From Magnolia sinica (taxonomy: Eukaryota; Streptophyta; Magnoliopsida; Magnoliales; Magnoliaceae), in NCBI RefSeq assembly GCF_029962835.1, contig NC_080589.1, forward strand, positions 19,613,586-19,677,585: DNA of 64,000 nt, in the 5' to 3' direction. The translations under genes were made by a program, and so were the position numbers. Of this stretch, positions 13,031-26,100 are shown in pieces (position 1 is the first letter of the stretch; each line of letters begins with the position of its first letter). The notes below the pieces were generated by a model, which saw only the letters and a program-made list of their open reading frames with translations, did not search any database and was not told where the DNA came from.

Positions 13031-14698
13031 TGCTTTACCTTTATCCATGCCCGCATAATCTTATGTATTGGATAACAAGTAAACATCACTACGGGAGCTA
13101 TAATGGCTTCAACTTTCAACAGTTGAGGTTTGTTAGAACCACTGTTTCATGTGTCGTGGTCTACCTATGCATTGGAATTGCCATATTTTTGGACTTGTGC
13201 ATTAAGGGGTCGTTTGGCACCGTGGATTGGAGGGGATTGGAGGGGGTTTCCAACCCCTTGGTTGTTTGGCAGCATAAAGTAACCGGGGGTTTCAAATCCA
13301 AGGGGTTTCCAATCCCCTCTTTGTGGGGGTTTGTAATCCACGGTGAGAGCTTGGATTACACCTAAAATCATTTCAATAGTTACAGGTGTAACATGTGTGT
13401 CACTATACACTATCATTCTATTGGGCACATGGCCCACTAATGATGATCAACACCGTCTAAACATTGTCCATGTAAATCAACATTGTCTAAACATTGTCCA
13501 ACACCATCCAAACATTGTCCATGTAAATCAACGATTAAAAATTATTGGTTAGTCACTCAGACATGATCTTGTGCTTGTGGCCCATCTGAGACTTGGAATT
13601 TCATCATTTTCAGACAAAGCATATATATCAGCGGGCTTATCACAACCATTATATCAAAAATTACATATCTCACTAATTAGAGATATTAAAGTTGATTTAG
13701 TAATTAAATTCAAATCCCTGTAAATATACTAGGGATAAGTACTTTTGGATTAAAGTTGATTCACACTCTAGGATGCTAAACACACCAGGAGGATTGTAAA
13801 TCCAAGGGGTTTCTAATCCTGGGGTTCCGAATCCTAAGGGCGTGTTTGGCCGAACCGATCCCATGGGATTAGGAGGGATGGGATGGGTTTTAAGGTAATG
13901 GGATTTTCATATCCCTAGACCAAAACACTTGCCTGTTTGGATTGTCACAGCCATCCTAGGATCACGTGAGTGATCCTGTTTGGATGGAGATGGGATTGGA
14001 TTTTAATCCAACTGATCACACACCCGTCGCGTTTGGACGTCCGAGTGGTCCCGTACCGGACTAGAGAATCAGTCGTTTGCTGGGAAGGGATGCTCTGGCC
14101 CAAAATGCGTGGGCTACCACACCCAATCCAAATTGTCTGTAGGTAGTGGCCGGTGCTCTGTCGGACCCACAATGATGTACCTGTGTCATCCGAACCATCC
14201 ATATGTTGTACTGTATCATCCAAACCGTCCACAATGATTTGGACAGTTGGAAAAGCAACCCATGACCCGCCTTATGATTGTGCGTACATTTTAGTTTCTA
14301 TGTATGGTCATTTTCGAGATGTGTGCGGGCCACCTAATGCACGGGAGTAGATTTGGTGCTACCTGGTCTTGATCTCAGCCATACACAACATGTTGCGAGA
14401 AATTTGTGCACACGTGTGGATGTTTACAGAATCATATCCGTATGGATGATTATGATATCAACTAATAATGCATCACCTACCATGACTATACTATGTCATG
14501 AAATCATCCAAATTAAAAAAGTGGTTCAAAGTATCAGTGTCAGTAAAACATACCCAACAATATCTATAATTTAATCATAATATACAATGCGAAAAAAACA
14601 ACCATTACTCTAATCAGGAGTGCTAATAATCTCTCTGCGGCTGAAGGGAGGAGATCATCAGTAGACGTGGGCTTGGAAATAGTGGCCCGAGCTATTTG

Positions 14699-14965
14699 TT
14701 AGATAGACAGCGTTGCAGAATGATGGACATCAACTGCGTCCACTGATGTTGCCACATCTCCTAAGGGAGCTCCACATCCATGTGTCGACGATGCAGTCAC
14801 CCGACCAAAAAAACTGTCCCAGCATACCGTAGCCTCTCTCCAATCCTTGAACGCTCGATGGCGGCCCCCATTGTATCCCTCCACCTCGACTCGCGCATCA
14901 TCCCATGTAAGATAAATACCTGGCCGACGGCCAACCACAACAACATAGTATTTTTCCTTCGCCAT
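14699..14965 (-). CDS. Small protein with RNase H1 N-terminal / viroplasmin-type domain
   Basis: An 88-residue intact ORF. Residues 1-50 follow the pattern of the RNase H1 N-terminal hybrid-binding domain (Pfam family named after caulimovirus viroplasmin): 'MAKEKYYVVVVGRRPGIY', then a conserved W ('LTWDDA'), 'EGYNGGRHRAF', 'W.EA' and a C-terminal W. In RNase H1 this domain binds RNA-DNA hybrid; here no catalytic RNase H domain follows. Residues 51-88 are low-complexity and unrecognised. I chose the ATG at 14965 because it is preceded on the minus strand by CTCTTTGCAG, a good 3' splice site, so an upstream untranslated exon is likely. It lies inside the Harbinger-like element, so it is probably element cargo. 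Function within the element is unknown. Confidence 0.6.
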   Translation of the reverse strand: MAKEKYYVVVVGRRPGIYLTWDDARVEVEGYNGGRHRAFKDWREATVCWDSFFGRVTASSTHGCGAPLGDVATSVDAVDVHHSATLSI

Positions 14966-15559
14966 CTGCAAAGAGAGGTCCAGTATCGCAATGAATAGTG
15001 ATAAATTGAAAGTCATATGTATTTACAAGGAAAGAGTGACATCCACATTGCAATGAAAAGTATATAATCTAATAAAATCATTTGCATATGTTTGGGGAGC
15101 GTACCTTTTCTCCGTACGAAGTGTGTGGTCCTATCAGTAAAATAGTTACAACAAAAGCAAATGATCTAAAATTAGATTAAAAAATTACATATCAAGTATA
15201 TCGAGCCGGAAATGGTCCAAGGCCAGTCTATTTAAAAATGCATATGCTGCAGCCATTTGTTACAATTTTCTTCTATTTGGTGTTGCACCAGTTTTGTAGT
15301 TGCATGTGCTTGTGTGCTCTCTAGTTGTAGTGATGTGTGATTGTTTGATTTTCACATGAAAGGAAAGATTGTGTTAGTTACTATGATTTTTTACAGGAGG
15401 GATGGCATTGCATTGTAAGAAATGGTAATTGTATAATAATGTGGTGTTCCAATGTGTTTTTAACTTCAAATTTTATTTTTAATTTTTTATTTTGTAGATG
15501 GATGGGCCAAGTCACCTGTTGCTTGTGGCTTGATAGTTTATACCATTGGGGCCAAATTA

Positions 15560-15735
15560 GGTGGCCTTGCCCAAGATGGTGTGGTCCTTATTGTGGGCCC
15601 ACCTTGATGCATGTATTCTATATCTGTGTTGTCTATCTATTTTTTCAGATCATTTTAGGGCATGAGTTAAAAAATGAAGCAGATCCAAATCTTAGGTGGA
15701 CCATACCTTGGGAAACCGTGATGATCTAACCTTCA
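15560..15735. repeat. Half copy of the dispersed GTGGGCC MITE
   Basis: Contains 'GTGGGCCCACCTTGATGCAT', 'CATTTTAGGGCATGAG' and 'GAAGCAGATCCAAATCTTAG' in the family order. It sits inside the Harbinger-like element. Confidence 0.7.
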
Positions 15736-16062
15736 ATCCTAGTCATAGCTCTGCCCCTCACCACAAGGACATTTTCATTTTTCCATTATGTTTTCTTATT
15801 AGGCTCCTTCATGAAGGTCCATATCCAGCCAACAAGGAATGATTTAACATATTTTTTTAAAAATTTTTTTATATCGGTAAAAAAAACAAAGGAACATGTG
15901 GTAGCAACAAGGATTGAAGAAAGGTATATAAAATGGTATGAAATCAAAATAGTAATCAATAGAGATGAACAAAGATTGAATATTCCATATAATCACAGCT
16001 CCAACCCCCTGATCCGTAATGAAACATGCACCACATGCATACTAGGCAATCATATACAACAA

Positions 16063-16195
16063 GTGATCATAGTAATGAGAACTAGGAGACATCCAAAACA
16101 ATTTCAAAGTATAAGCCATCCATAAAAACTGTCTCTAGATCCTAATCCATGCATCAAATTAGATAACTGATACTGGCAATAGAGATCAGCTATCA
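16063..16195 (+). repeat. Internal direct repeat of the Harbinger-like element, copy 1
   Basis: Runs from 'GTGATCATAGTAATGAGAAC' through 'TAAGCCATCCATAAAAAC' to 'ATCAGCTATCA'. A diverged copy in the same orientation is at 32445-32580, on the other side of the copia insertion. The divergence shows the duplication predates that insertion. Confidence 0.75.
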
Positions 16196-16616
16196 CAACT
16201 TCTTCACCCACAAATATAAAAAAGAAAAAAAGAAATATGATAAGACTTTTATGAAACATCAATGGATCGATTTTACGTTCCATCAGATGTCCTTAGGTAA
16301 GAACCTTAAACCATATTGTTTGATCGTGTGACACCAGGACAAAACTAGATGCCAATAACAATAATTAAGTAATCTTTGAAAATTAACTGAAAAAAAAATG
16401 AAGATTTTGTTGAGAAGATTATAAGGCAGAAGACATTTTTATTTCGAAATTTCAACATTTCAAAGAACCACATAAATAAACTCCTTTCATAATTTGATAA
16501 AATAATCACATTCTGTATAAAGATCTTTCTGTCAATGCTGCCAAAACATATATAATACACTTGAGATGAAAACACACCAAAGATCTCAGATAATGAATTA
16601 GCAGTTTCTATCATGC

Positions 16617-17241
16617 TGCGCAGCATGCCAACAACGCAGTGAGCCTAGATCTAATCTCCAATCTCACCCACAAACGATAACAGGAAGAAATATAAACTAG
16701 AAATAGATCAAAGAAATTCAAACCAACCACAAGACAAGATATACATGGAAAAACCCCAAACTAGGGTAAAAAACCACGAATGCAAACTTCCACTATGAAG
16801 AACGAAGATTACAAGGCAATATACTAACCTCTCCCTTGGAAGAACATAGAAAATCCCTTGCCCACACCTTAAAAATATTTTCTAATATTCACCTTAACCC
16901 TAGAATAGTCCTAGGGACCTCAATTTATAGTTTTGGCAACTTCCCTTTCACACCCTTATGAAAGGCGACACAGAAATCCGCAGTACGCATCAGATTCGGA
17001 AATGAATTTACGTAACCACAACCGGTTGAGCAGACTATACGACGGGTCGAGCGGACCTCACGACCGGTCGTGCATGGCCCATGACTGGTCGAGCACCTCG
17101 GACCCAAAAACTGATGCTCGCTGGAGTTCAAGTCGTGTCAGTCCACGACTGGTCCCGACCGGTCGAGCGGACTCCACGACCGGTTGAGCAGGGGCCACGA
17201 TGGGTCGTGCGCGACCCCAGATGTGGCTCCACTTCTCAACA
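16617..17241 (-). repeat. 3' LTR of the copia element (625 bp)
   Basis: Pairs with 31207-31790 over its whole length at about 90 percent or more by eye. It keeps a segment of about 42 bp near 17042-17083 that the other LTR lacks. The segment lies between two GGTCGAGC motifs, so the partner probably lost it by slippage or recombination between them. Confidence 0.92.
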
Positions 17242-17350
17242 ATCTCCTACTTGGAGACCCATCACCATAAACCTTAGTCTTCTACATCCGGAGTGCACCA
17301 CCTCCTCGTCTTCAAGCTTGAAGACCAATTAAAGCTGAACAGAGCTTCAG

Positions 17351-20300
17351 TGTAAGACCCGTATCCTAGTCCGTACTGTTTCGTTGACTGCAGCGATTCT
17401 TTTCGTCGAATTTCAACAACCTATGATGTATAATCGATGTTTGCACGTGACCCTAAGCTGTATCCTGTAGAATTGAGTCGGCTTAATCCGAGACTTGTAC
17501 CATTGCAATCGCACCGTTGCCGCGGTTCCGGTGCCGCGTCTCGCGCACTGATCCAATACCCTAGTAAGGAGATGTGAGCTGGCGTTTATTTTGAAGAAAA
17601 CGCCACGCATTTGCAATCCCAAGAAAATCTCTACAACATGTCCCATCAATCAATCAATCAATCACCTCATGTCAAGTACATATAACTCATGCTTTCTTTC
17701 TCCACAAGTCAAGCAACCACCAAGTCAATTCTCATGTCAAGTACACCATCACCTCACCCATCACTCACATCCATCACCCAACTCTCACTCTCTCTCCTTA
17801 CAACTCTCTCTCTCTCTCATTTCTCATCACATTTTCCCAAGCAAGAGAAGAGGCTCACATCCAAGCTCTTCCATGAGAGAAAAGTGCATGTGTGTGGCCC
17901 ACTTTCCCATCCCAAACCCTTTATCCTAGCCATTCAAACCTCATCACCCTCCATCAAAGTAAGACACAAGGAGATCGGCTTTCCAACGGACTAAGAAGAC
18001 TGAACGGTGGATGCTTCTATAAGCTAGTTTCATGTTTTTATGATGGGCCAAGTGAGGCCTACCGATCAATGGTATGAATCTCACTTTGGACCTTAGGTGT
18101 GGTCGATGGCCCACCTTGATCCTCTTGATCATTCCATGATGGGGCCATTCTCCATGGACCCCATCATGATGTTTATTCTCCTTGCATGAATAGGGTCATC
18201 TAGACCTTATATTTTGGTGGAGAGGATCTCCACCATTAATTTTTGATTTGATGGGCCCACGTGTAATGGGACCCACTTGATGTATGGTTGGATGCATGGA
18301 ACGGAGGGCCCATAGTGTCGAGGTCCCTCCATCACACGTGTCTCACTCTCTTTCTCTCTCTCTCTCTCCCTCTCTTTTTTATTTGTTTTGGTGTGTGAAG
18401 ATGTGATTGTGTGGCCCACTTAATAAGCTATGAGATGTCCAAACCGTTCATCAAATGGACCTCACCTTGATGGGTGCCTTATACACACCATCCAACCATT
18501 TGGTGGCCCACCCTAATAACATGTCTATGGGTAGGGCCCACCTTAAATGTGTTATATGCAACCATCTAACGTCCCTGGACGCTGGACGGGCTACATAGTG
18601 AAGAGTGAGCTGACAGTGGGTGTACTAACATCAGTAGCAAAAAGGAAAAAAAGAAGAAGAAAGAAATGGTTTTGAGAAGGGTTGTCCATGTAGGCCCCAC
18701 CTTGATGTATGCACCCAATTCACACTGTCCATCCCTTTCCCCAGACCATTTTAGGCATTAAGCCGAAAAATGGGGCCAATCCGACTTTCTAGTGGGCCAT
18801 AACATAGAAAATAGTGTCTTTCACCGTAAAAAATCCACATGATGTTTCCACACCCCAAAATATATTGAATATTGGGCTTGTTTGGCTTGTCTTGGGCTAT
18901 GGGAAGCAGTGGACGGGGTGAATTCTTCCGATGTGGGCCCCACGTGTGAAAAACCATAGAAAAATAGGATTTCAAATAAAATAAAATAAAAATTAAGCAG
19001 GCAACGCCTGCCGCTGTTGCGTGTAGACGGACGGACAACAGACCCACGGTCCAGCCGTGGGCCCCACCATGATGTGTGTTTTGTATATCCACATTGTGCA
19101 TCTGTTAGGCCCTTAGGGCAGTGGGCCGCCCTCTAAATATCATCCCCATCTAAAGCTCAAGTGGCCCACATCATAGGAAACAGTGGGGTTTGAACGTCTG
19201 TCATTGAAACCCTTTTTGGGTTGATGAGGTTTTGAATCAATATGAAATTTGTTTTTACTCTTCATCCGGGTCTGTGTGACCACGTCAACAGATTGGATGA
19301 CAAATAAGCGTTACGGTGGGCTCTACGTGGGACCCACAATGGTGCATGTGATTTATCCACACTGGACGGTGGAACGCACCAAGGTGTATGTGTTTTGTCC
19401 ACGCTGTCCCCTGTACTGGACAGTGGGGACCCCAGTGATGTATGTATTCTCTCCAGACCGTCCATCCTTATGTGGACCCCACCATGATTCATGTGTTGCA
19501 TCCAAACCATCCACCATTTGGCAAGCTTGTCTTAACAGGCTTGAGACTAAAAATAAGTCAGATCTAAAGTCAAGTGGACCCCACCATTTAAGGTAGTGGA
19601 CAATGACGTCCGCCGTTCAAAATTTCTAAGGGGCCATTGTAGTTTCCTAATAAGCTGATATTTGCTTCCACTTCAGCCATCACTATGATAGTTTATGAAC
19701 AGGTTGGATGGGAAATATATGTTATGGTGGGCCTTAGGAATTTTAATGGTGGAAATCATTATCACCACTTTTATTTGGTTGTGGCCCATTTATGTACATA
19801 TGGGGCCCAATTGGTGTGGCCCATCTCATATACATAAGGCCCATGTGATTAGGCCCATCTTGATGTATTTGAGGCCCGTTGTTGAGGCCCACTTGGATAT
19901 ATATGAGGCCCATGTTACGAGGCCTATTGTGATGTATTCAAAGGCCCATGGGATATGGCCCATTGCAATGTACATAAGGCCCATTGATGTGGCCCACTTG
20001 ATTTATATAAGGCCCAGATGATGCAGGCCTATGGGTCGAGGCCCAACGGGATGTCCTCAGGGTTCATTGCAATGAGTGATTTATCTATGGTTTGTGTAAT
20101 GATGTTTATGGCGGGCCGTGCCTTGGGAGCAATGTTGGTTTGACGTCCAAATTGTAAGCATAATGTTAGTTAAATGTCCGCATTAGGACTCTCCTTAGGG
20201 CCCATTGATAGGCCCATACTTGTTGTGTGTAGGCCGTCTAGGCCTATCTTCGTTGTGAGAGTAGTTCATCACTTTATAATATGCTTATTATAGCTCCATG

Positions 20301-21575
20301 ATTCATGCCCATACGCATCATATGTATGCTTGATATGAGGGATGTTTGATCATAGCATAAATCGTTGGGTTGAGACATTTACGAGACTCCTTATGAGACG
20401 GAGTGCCCCCACATAAGCGCGTGGTACACGCAGGATTGCTGCATGATTTGACGATGTGACTCATGCATCCCGCATAAGTGTGACTTGATCATTATACGCC
20501 CTAACGACATCAGGGCTGTGACTCCACAGATACAACGTGGATGGCCGTATCGGATACTGAAAATACTTGGTTCTAGTACTGTGGGCACTTAGGATGTCCT
20601 TGAGTGAAAGTCCCTGAACCTTTTTGGTATTAGGAGTTGCTCCAATGTCTAGACCGAGTGGATACACGAGCGGCCGAGTGCCGAATACTAGTAGGCCGCA
20701 TCTCTCACTGTGTCGTGGTCGGTTGGTAGGGGGTGTGGCCTTATCCGCCCAAGTGATGGGGCTATAAGCTAGGTTGAGTCTGACCAGCTCATAAATGAGT
20801 CCGCTATCGACGAGCCGGGTAGGTATTGGCAGACTACTGGTCAGGCGGATAGTGAGGTCTATTCCACTTGCTTGGCTGTGCAGCTAGGGAGGAGGCAGTC
20901 AGTGTGAAGTGTATTAGACCTCAGTGATATCTAGAGAGGAACTGTACTGATATGTGTACTTGATGAGTACTGGCTTGCTTGGATTGCATCTCGCATATGA
21001 CATTCGGCTATGTAGGCCTCGCATTCAATTGGTATGGCCGATAGTATTCATGTCCCACATCGCATGGCCTTGGTATGACCGATAGTATTCATGCCTTGCA
21101 TCACATAGCCTTGGTACGGCTGGTTGTATTCATAGACTTACCGCATATTTCCGCATTACTCTGATATTGTACACTTGGTGCTTGCCTTGCGCACACACTT
21201 ACACCACCCTCTAAGCTTTTGTAAGCTTATGTATGACCATTGCATGCAGGCGGCATTGGATCACAACAGCGCTGAGGCAGGAGTGCACATCAGTTCATTT
21301 TGGAGTTTTTGATTACCTTGTATTTCCCTTTCCGCATTTGTACTTAAAGTTTTTTCTATAGTGGATATGTGGTGATGTTGTTTATGACTTGATTATGCTT
21401 GTGGTTATGCTCCATTACAAAAAAAATCATACTGAAAATCCTCCTTGTAGGATCCTAGGATCAAAATCTGGCATGTGATTACCGGAATTCGAGAATGGAG
21501 TACTACGGAGGCTGTCCGCGCCGAATTCAGCGATCGAAAATTTTATGAGCCCATTTTCCGAGTTTGGGGCATACA
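17351..21575 (+). repeat. 5' LTR of the gypsy-type element (4225 bp)
   Basis: It carries, in order, a CT-rich block (17790-17830), GTGGGCC-family MITE-like blocks (about 18680-19610), an array of degenerate 30-40 bp units around 'AGGCCCAT..GATGTAT' (19780-20030), a set of 'TATGGCCGATAGTATTCATG' repeats (21025-21130) and a terminal GAATTCAGCGATCGA region. The predicted ORFs in it are repeat translations only. Confidence 0.92.
19780..20040 (+). repeat. Array of 'AGGCCCAT' units in the 5' LTR
   Basis: About eight degenerate units of 30-40 bp, each with GGCCCA followed by a GATGTA(T/C) or ATATA segment. The matching array in the 3' LTR is 25535-25815, with one unit more. Confidence 0.8.
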
Positions 21576-21580
21576 GAAGT

Positions 21581-21592
21581 TGGTATCAGAGC
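21581..21592 (+). other. Gypsy-type element primer binding site
   Basis: TGGTATCAGAGC five bases after the end of the 5' LTR; complementary to initiator-Met tRNA. Confidence 0.9.
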
Positions 21593-21758
21593 ATAACTTG
21601 GGAATACCTGAGGATCACATCACATATCTACTATGAACTTAGAATGAATAGGTTCCGAGTCTGAATAACTTGACGATTTTTTTGATCTAGACACTTAACG
21701 TTTATGCTTTCGAGAATTCTCAAGGCTGATAGGCCCTTGTTCCTTCCTGTAGGACGTG

Positions 21759-22890
21759 ATGCCTAGAAGAGTGACCCAAACGAATCCCGCTCCACCACTT
21801 GCGACTCCCGCTCCACCACCGGATATTCTTGATTTCCAACCTGAGGATGCCACTCCTCTACTTAAGACCGGTGCGGATCTAACCGTGCCTGTGAGTGCCA
21901 CTTAGCTATAGCAGATGCTACAGGCGATGACTGCTATTCTTCAGGGGCAGAACATGCGTCCCACTATTACACCAGCCGAGGCTGAGCAAGAGCGTACGAC
22001 CTTACTGCAGCAGAGATATGGAGCTCCGAGGTGGAGAAGATATTTGACACCATGAGATGTACGACCCAGCAACGAGTTTCATTAGCTGTATTCCTTCTCC
22101 AGGGTGAGGCTCAGCATTGGTGGACATCTATCGCCTGATCGGTAGCGGCTGATCTTGTGTAGACCTGGGAGGACTTTGTAGATCGGTTTGACTGAAAGTT
22201 TTTTCCCCAGCATGTGTGACAGCAGCGTGCACTAGAGTTTGAGACTCCTGTCCATGGAGACATGACGGTGTCCCAGTATGAGGCACGTTTCATCGCGCTG
22301 TCGAGATTCGTGACATACCTTGTTGATGATAAGGGGCGGAAGGGCCGCCGTTTTGAGAACGGTTTGCATCCTGCCCTCAGGAGTCATGTGATCGGACACA
22401 TGCTTCCGACGTTTGAGTAGATCGTAGAGAGGGCCCAGATCTACGAGTCAGATTGGGTCAGTTTGCAGAGAGCCCATGACCAGAGGGGAGATTAGAAGAG
22501 AAAAGTGCCCTCTGGTAGTTCCCACCAGCAGCATCATTCACAGCAGCGATGCACGACCCGCCCAACATTCCGAGCACCAGCAGTACCCCTAGCACCACCT
22601 CTGGGACCGTTTACAGGTACTTTGGGTGTGGTAGGACAAGACATCGCGTACACGAGTGTCCCCATCCGCAGCGGTAACAACAGAGGACACCGCATCAACC
22701 TCCAAGATAGCCACCACAGCAGCAGCAGCGACCACAGTTCCAGCCTCCAGGGCTTCCCCCACAGCAACAGATCAGGCCGCTACAACGGCAGCGGCATCAG
22801 CAGAGACCTCAGAGGGGACTTGCACCTCCCCAGCAGGCCCAAGGCAGATTTTATGCCACCCAGCAGGACCCTCAGTCATCAGGAGTAGTC
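21759..22890 (+). pseudogene. Gypsy-type gag, broken, with C-terminal zinc knuckle
   Basis: Starts near 'ATGCCTAGAAGAGTGACCC' at 21759. Further on, read through stops, are 'QHWWTSIA', 'TWEDFVDRFD', 'VSQYEARFIALSRF' and 'RFENGLHPALRSHVIGHM', the pattern of the plant Retrotrans_gag domain. The knuckle C-F-G-C-G-R-T-R-H-R-V-H-E-C lies at about 22615-22660, and the Q-rich tail ends in 'GRFYATQQDPQ' where gag normally runs into protease. At least six in-frame stops, several at TGG or CAG/CGA sites, point to C-to-T decay after methylation. No protease DSG follows. Confidence 0.8.
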
Positions 22891-23131
22891 GTCGATGATT
22901 CATGTGACTTGGCCCCTACACCGTCTTGCTAGATTGCTCATAAATGATGGGTCTTGGGAGTTAGAGCTTGAGATTCATGGGCGTTATTCCCATCTCTTAG
23001 GTGTTTGATTATAATAATATGCTGTGTTTTGATCATATATGATGTTATGTTTGCTATTCCTTTATGAGTTATGGTTAGTTGCGATGGTAGTATAAATTTC
23101 GATGATAAAATTTTTATTAAGTGGGGAGAGC

Positions 23132-26100
23132 TGTAAGACCAGTATCCTAGTCCGTACTGTTCCGTCGACTGCCGCGATCCTTCCCGTCAAATTTCGGCAA
23201 CCTACAACATATAATCAATGTTTGCGCATGACCCTAAGCCGTATCTTATAGAATTGAGTCGGCTTAATCCGAGACTTATACCATTGCGACCGCACCGTCC
23301 CCGTGGTTCTGGTGCCGCCTCTCGCGCACTGATTCGATACCCTAGCAGGGAGATGTGAGCCGGCGTTTATTTTGAAGAAAACGCCGCGCGTTTGTAGTCC
23401 CAAGAGAATCTCTACAACATGTCCCATCAATCAATCAATCAATTACCTCATGTCAAGTACATATAACCCATGCTTTCTTTCTCCATAAGTTAAGCAATCA
23501 CCAAGTCAACTCTCATGTCAATTACACCATCACCTCACCCATCACTCACATCCATTACCCATCTCTCACTCTCTCCTTACAACTCTCTCTCTCTCTCTCA
23601 TTTCTCATCACATTTTCCCAAGCAAGAGAAGAGGCTCACGTCCAAGCTCTTCCATGAGAGAAAAGTGCATGTGTGTGGCCCACTTTCCCATCCCAAACCC
23701 TTCATCCTAACCATTCAAACCTCATCACCCTCCATCAAAGTGAGACACAAGGAGATTAGCTTTCCAACGGACTAAGAAGATCGAACGGTGGGCTTTTATA
23801 AGCTAGTTTCATGTTTTTATGATGGGCCAAGTGAGGCCTACCGATCGATGGTATAGATCTCACTTTGGACCCTAGGTGTGGTCGATGGCCCACCTTGATC
23901 CTCATGATCATTCCATGATGGGGCCATTCTCCATGGACCCATCATGATGTTTATTCTCCTTGCATGAATAGGGTCATTTAGACCTTACATTTTGGTGGAG
24001 AGAGGATCTCCACCGTTGATTTTCAATTTGATGGGCCCACTGTAATGGGACCCACTTGATGTATGATTGGATGCATGGAACGGAGGGCCCATAGTGCCGG
24101 GGTCCCTCCATCACATGTGCCCCACTCTCTCTCTCTCTCTCTCTTTTTCATTTGTTTTGGTGTGTGAAGATGTGATTGTGTGGCCCACTTAATAAGCTAT
24201 GAGATGTCCAAACCGTTCATCAAATGGACCTCACCTTGATGGGTGCCTTATGCACACCATCCAACCATTTGGAGGCCCACCCTAGTAGCATGTCTATGGG
24301 TGGAGCCCACCTTAAATGTGTTATATGCAACCGTCCAGCGTCCCTAGACGCTGGACGGGCTACACAGTGAAGAGTGAGCTGATAGTGGGTGTACTAACGT
24401 CAGTAGCAAAAAGATAAAAAAAGAAAGAAATGGTTTTGGGAAGGGCTGTCCACGTAGGCTCCACCTTGATGTATGCACCCAATCCACACCGTCCATCCCT
24501 TTCCCCAGACCATTTTAGGCATTAAGCTGAAAAATGGGGCCAATCCGACTTACTGGTGGGCCATAACATAGAAAACAGTGTCTGTCACCGTTAAAAATCC
24601 ACATGATATTTCCACACCCCAAACTATGTTGAATATTGGGCTTGTTTGACTTGTCTTGGGCTATGGGAAGCAGTGGAAGGGGTGGATTCTTCCGATGCGG
24701 GCCCCATGTGTGAAAAACCATAGAAAAATAGGATAAATAAAATAAAATAAAAATTAAGCAGGCAGCGCCTACTGCTGTTGCGTGTAGACGGACGGACAAC
24801 AAACCCATGATCCAGTCGTGGGCCCCACCATGATGTGTGTTTTGTATATCCACACCGTGCATCTGTTAGGCCTTTAGGGCAGTGGGTCGCCCTCCAAATA
24901 TTAGCCTCATCTAAAGCTCAGGTGGCCCACATCATAGGAAACAGTGGGGTTTGAATGTCTGTCATTAAAACCCTTTTTGGGTTGCAGAGGTTTTGAATCA
25001 ATATGAAATTTGTTTTTACTCTTCACCCAGGTCTGTGTGACCACGTCAACAGATTGGATGACAAATAAGCATTACGGTGGGCTCTACGTGGGACCCACAA
25101 TGGTGTATGTGATTTATGTGGACGGTGGAACCCACCAAGGTGTATGTGTTTTGTCCACGCTGTCCCCTGTACTGGACAGTGGGGACCTCAGTGATGTATG
25201 TATTCTCTCCACACCGTCCATCCTTATGTGGACTCCCACCATGATGCATGTGTTGCATCCAAACCATCCACCATTTGGCAAGCTTGTCTTAACAGGCTTG
25301 AGACTAAAAATAGTCAGATCTAAAGTCAAGCGGACCCCACCATTTAAGGTAGTGGACAATGACGTCCGCCGTTCAAAATTTCTAAGGGGCCATTGTAGTT
25401 TCCTAATAAGCTGATATTTGCTTCCACTTCAGCTATCACTATGATAGTTTATGAACAGGTTGGATGGGAAATATATGTTATGGTGGGCCTTAGGAATTTT
25501 AATGGTGGAAATCATTATCACCACTTTTCTTTGGTTGTGGCCCATTTGATGTACATATGGGGCCCAATTGGTGTGGCCCAACTCATATACATAAGGCCCA
25601 TGTGATTAGGCTCATCTTGATGTATTTGAGGCCCGTTGTTGAGGCTCACTTGGATATATATGAGGCCCATGTTACGAGGCCTATTGTGATGTATTTAAAG
25701 GCCCATGGGATATGGCCCATTGCAATGTACATAAGGCCCATTGATGTGGCTCACTTGATTTATATAAGGCCCATATGATGCGACCCATTTGATGTACCTA
25801 AGGCCTATGGGTCGAGGCCCAACGGGATATCCTTAGGGTCCATTGCAATGAGTGATTTCTCTATGGTTTGTGTAATGATGTTTATGGCGGGCCGTTCCTT
25901 GGGAGTAATGTTGGTTTGACGTCCACATTGTAAGCATAATGTTAGTTAAATGTCCACATTATGACTCTCCCTAGGGCCTATTGATACACCCATACTTGTT
26001 GTGTGTAGGCCGTCTAGGCCTATCTTCGTTGTGAGAGTAGTTCATCACTTTATAACATGTTTAGTATAGCTCCATGATTCATGCCCATACGCATAATATG

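Noticed and set aside
13030-13437. Opposing ORFs of 111 and 90 residues
   Set aside because: They cover the MITE end with GGGGATTGGAGGGG repeats; the composition comes from the repeat.
16345-16626. 93-residue minus-strand ORF crossing the copia left boundary
   Set aside because: It spans an insertion junction and is AT-driven; it cannot be an original gene.
22505-22898. ORFs of 127 and 80 residues rich in Ser, His, Ala and Thr
   Set aside because: They are shifted frames of the Gln/Pro-rich gag tail of the gypsy-type element, not a separate gene.
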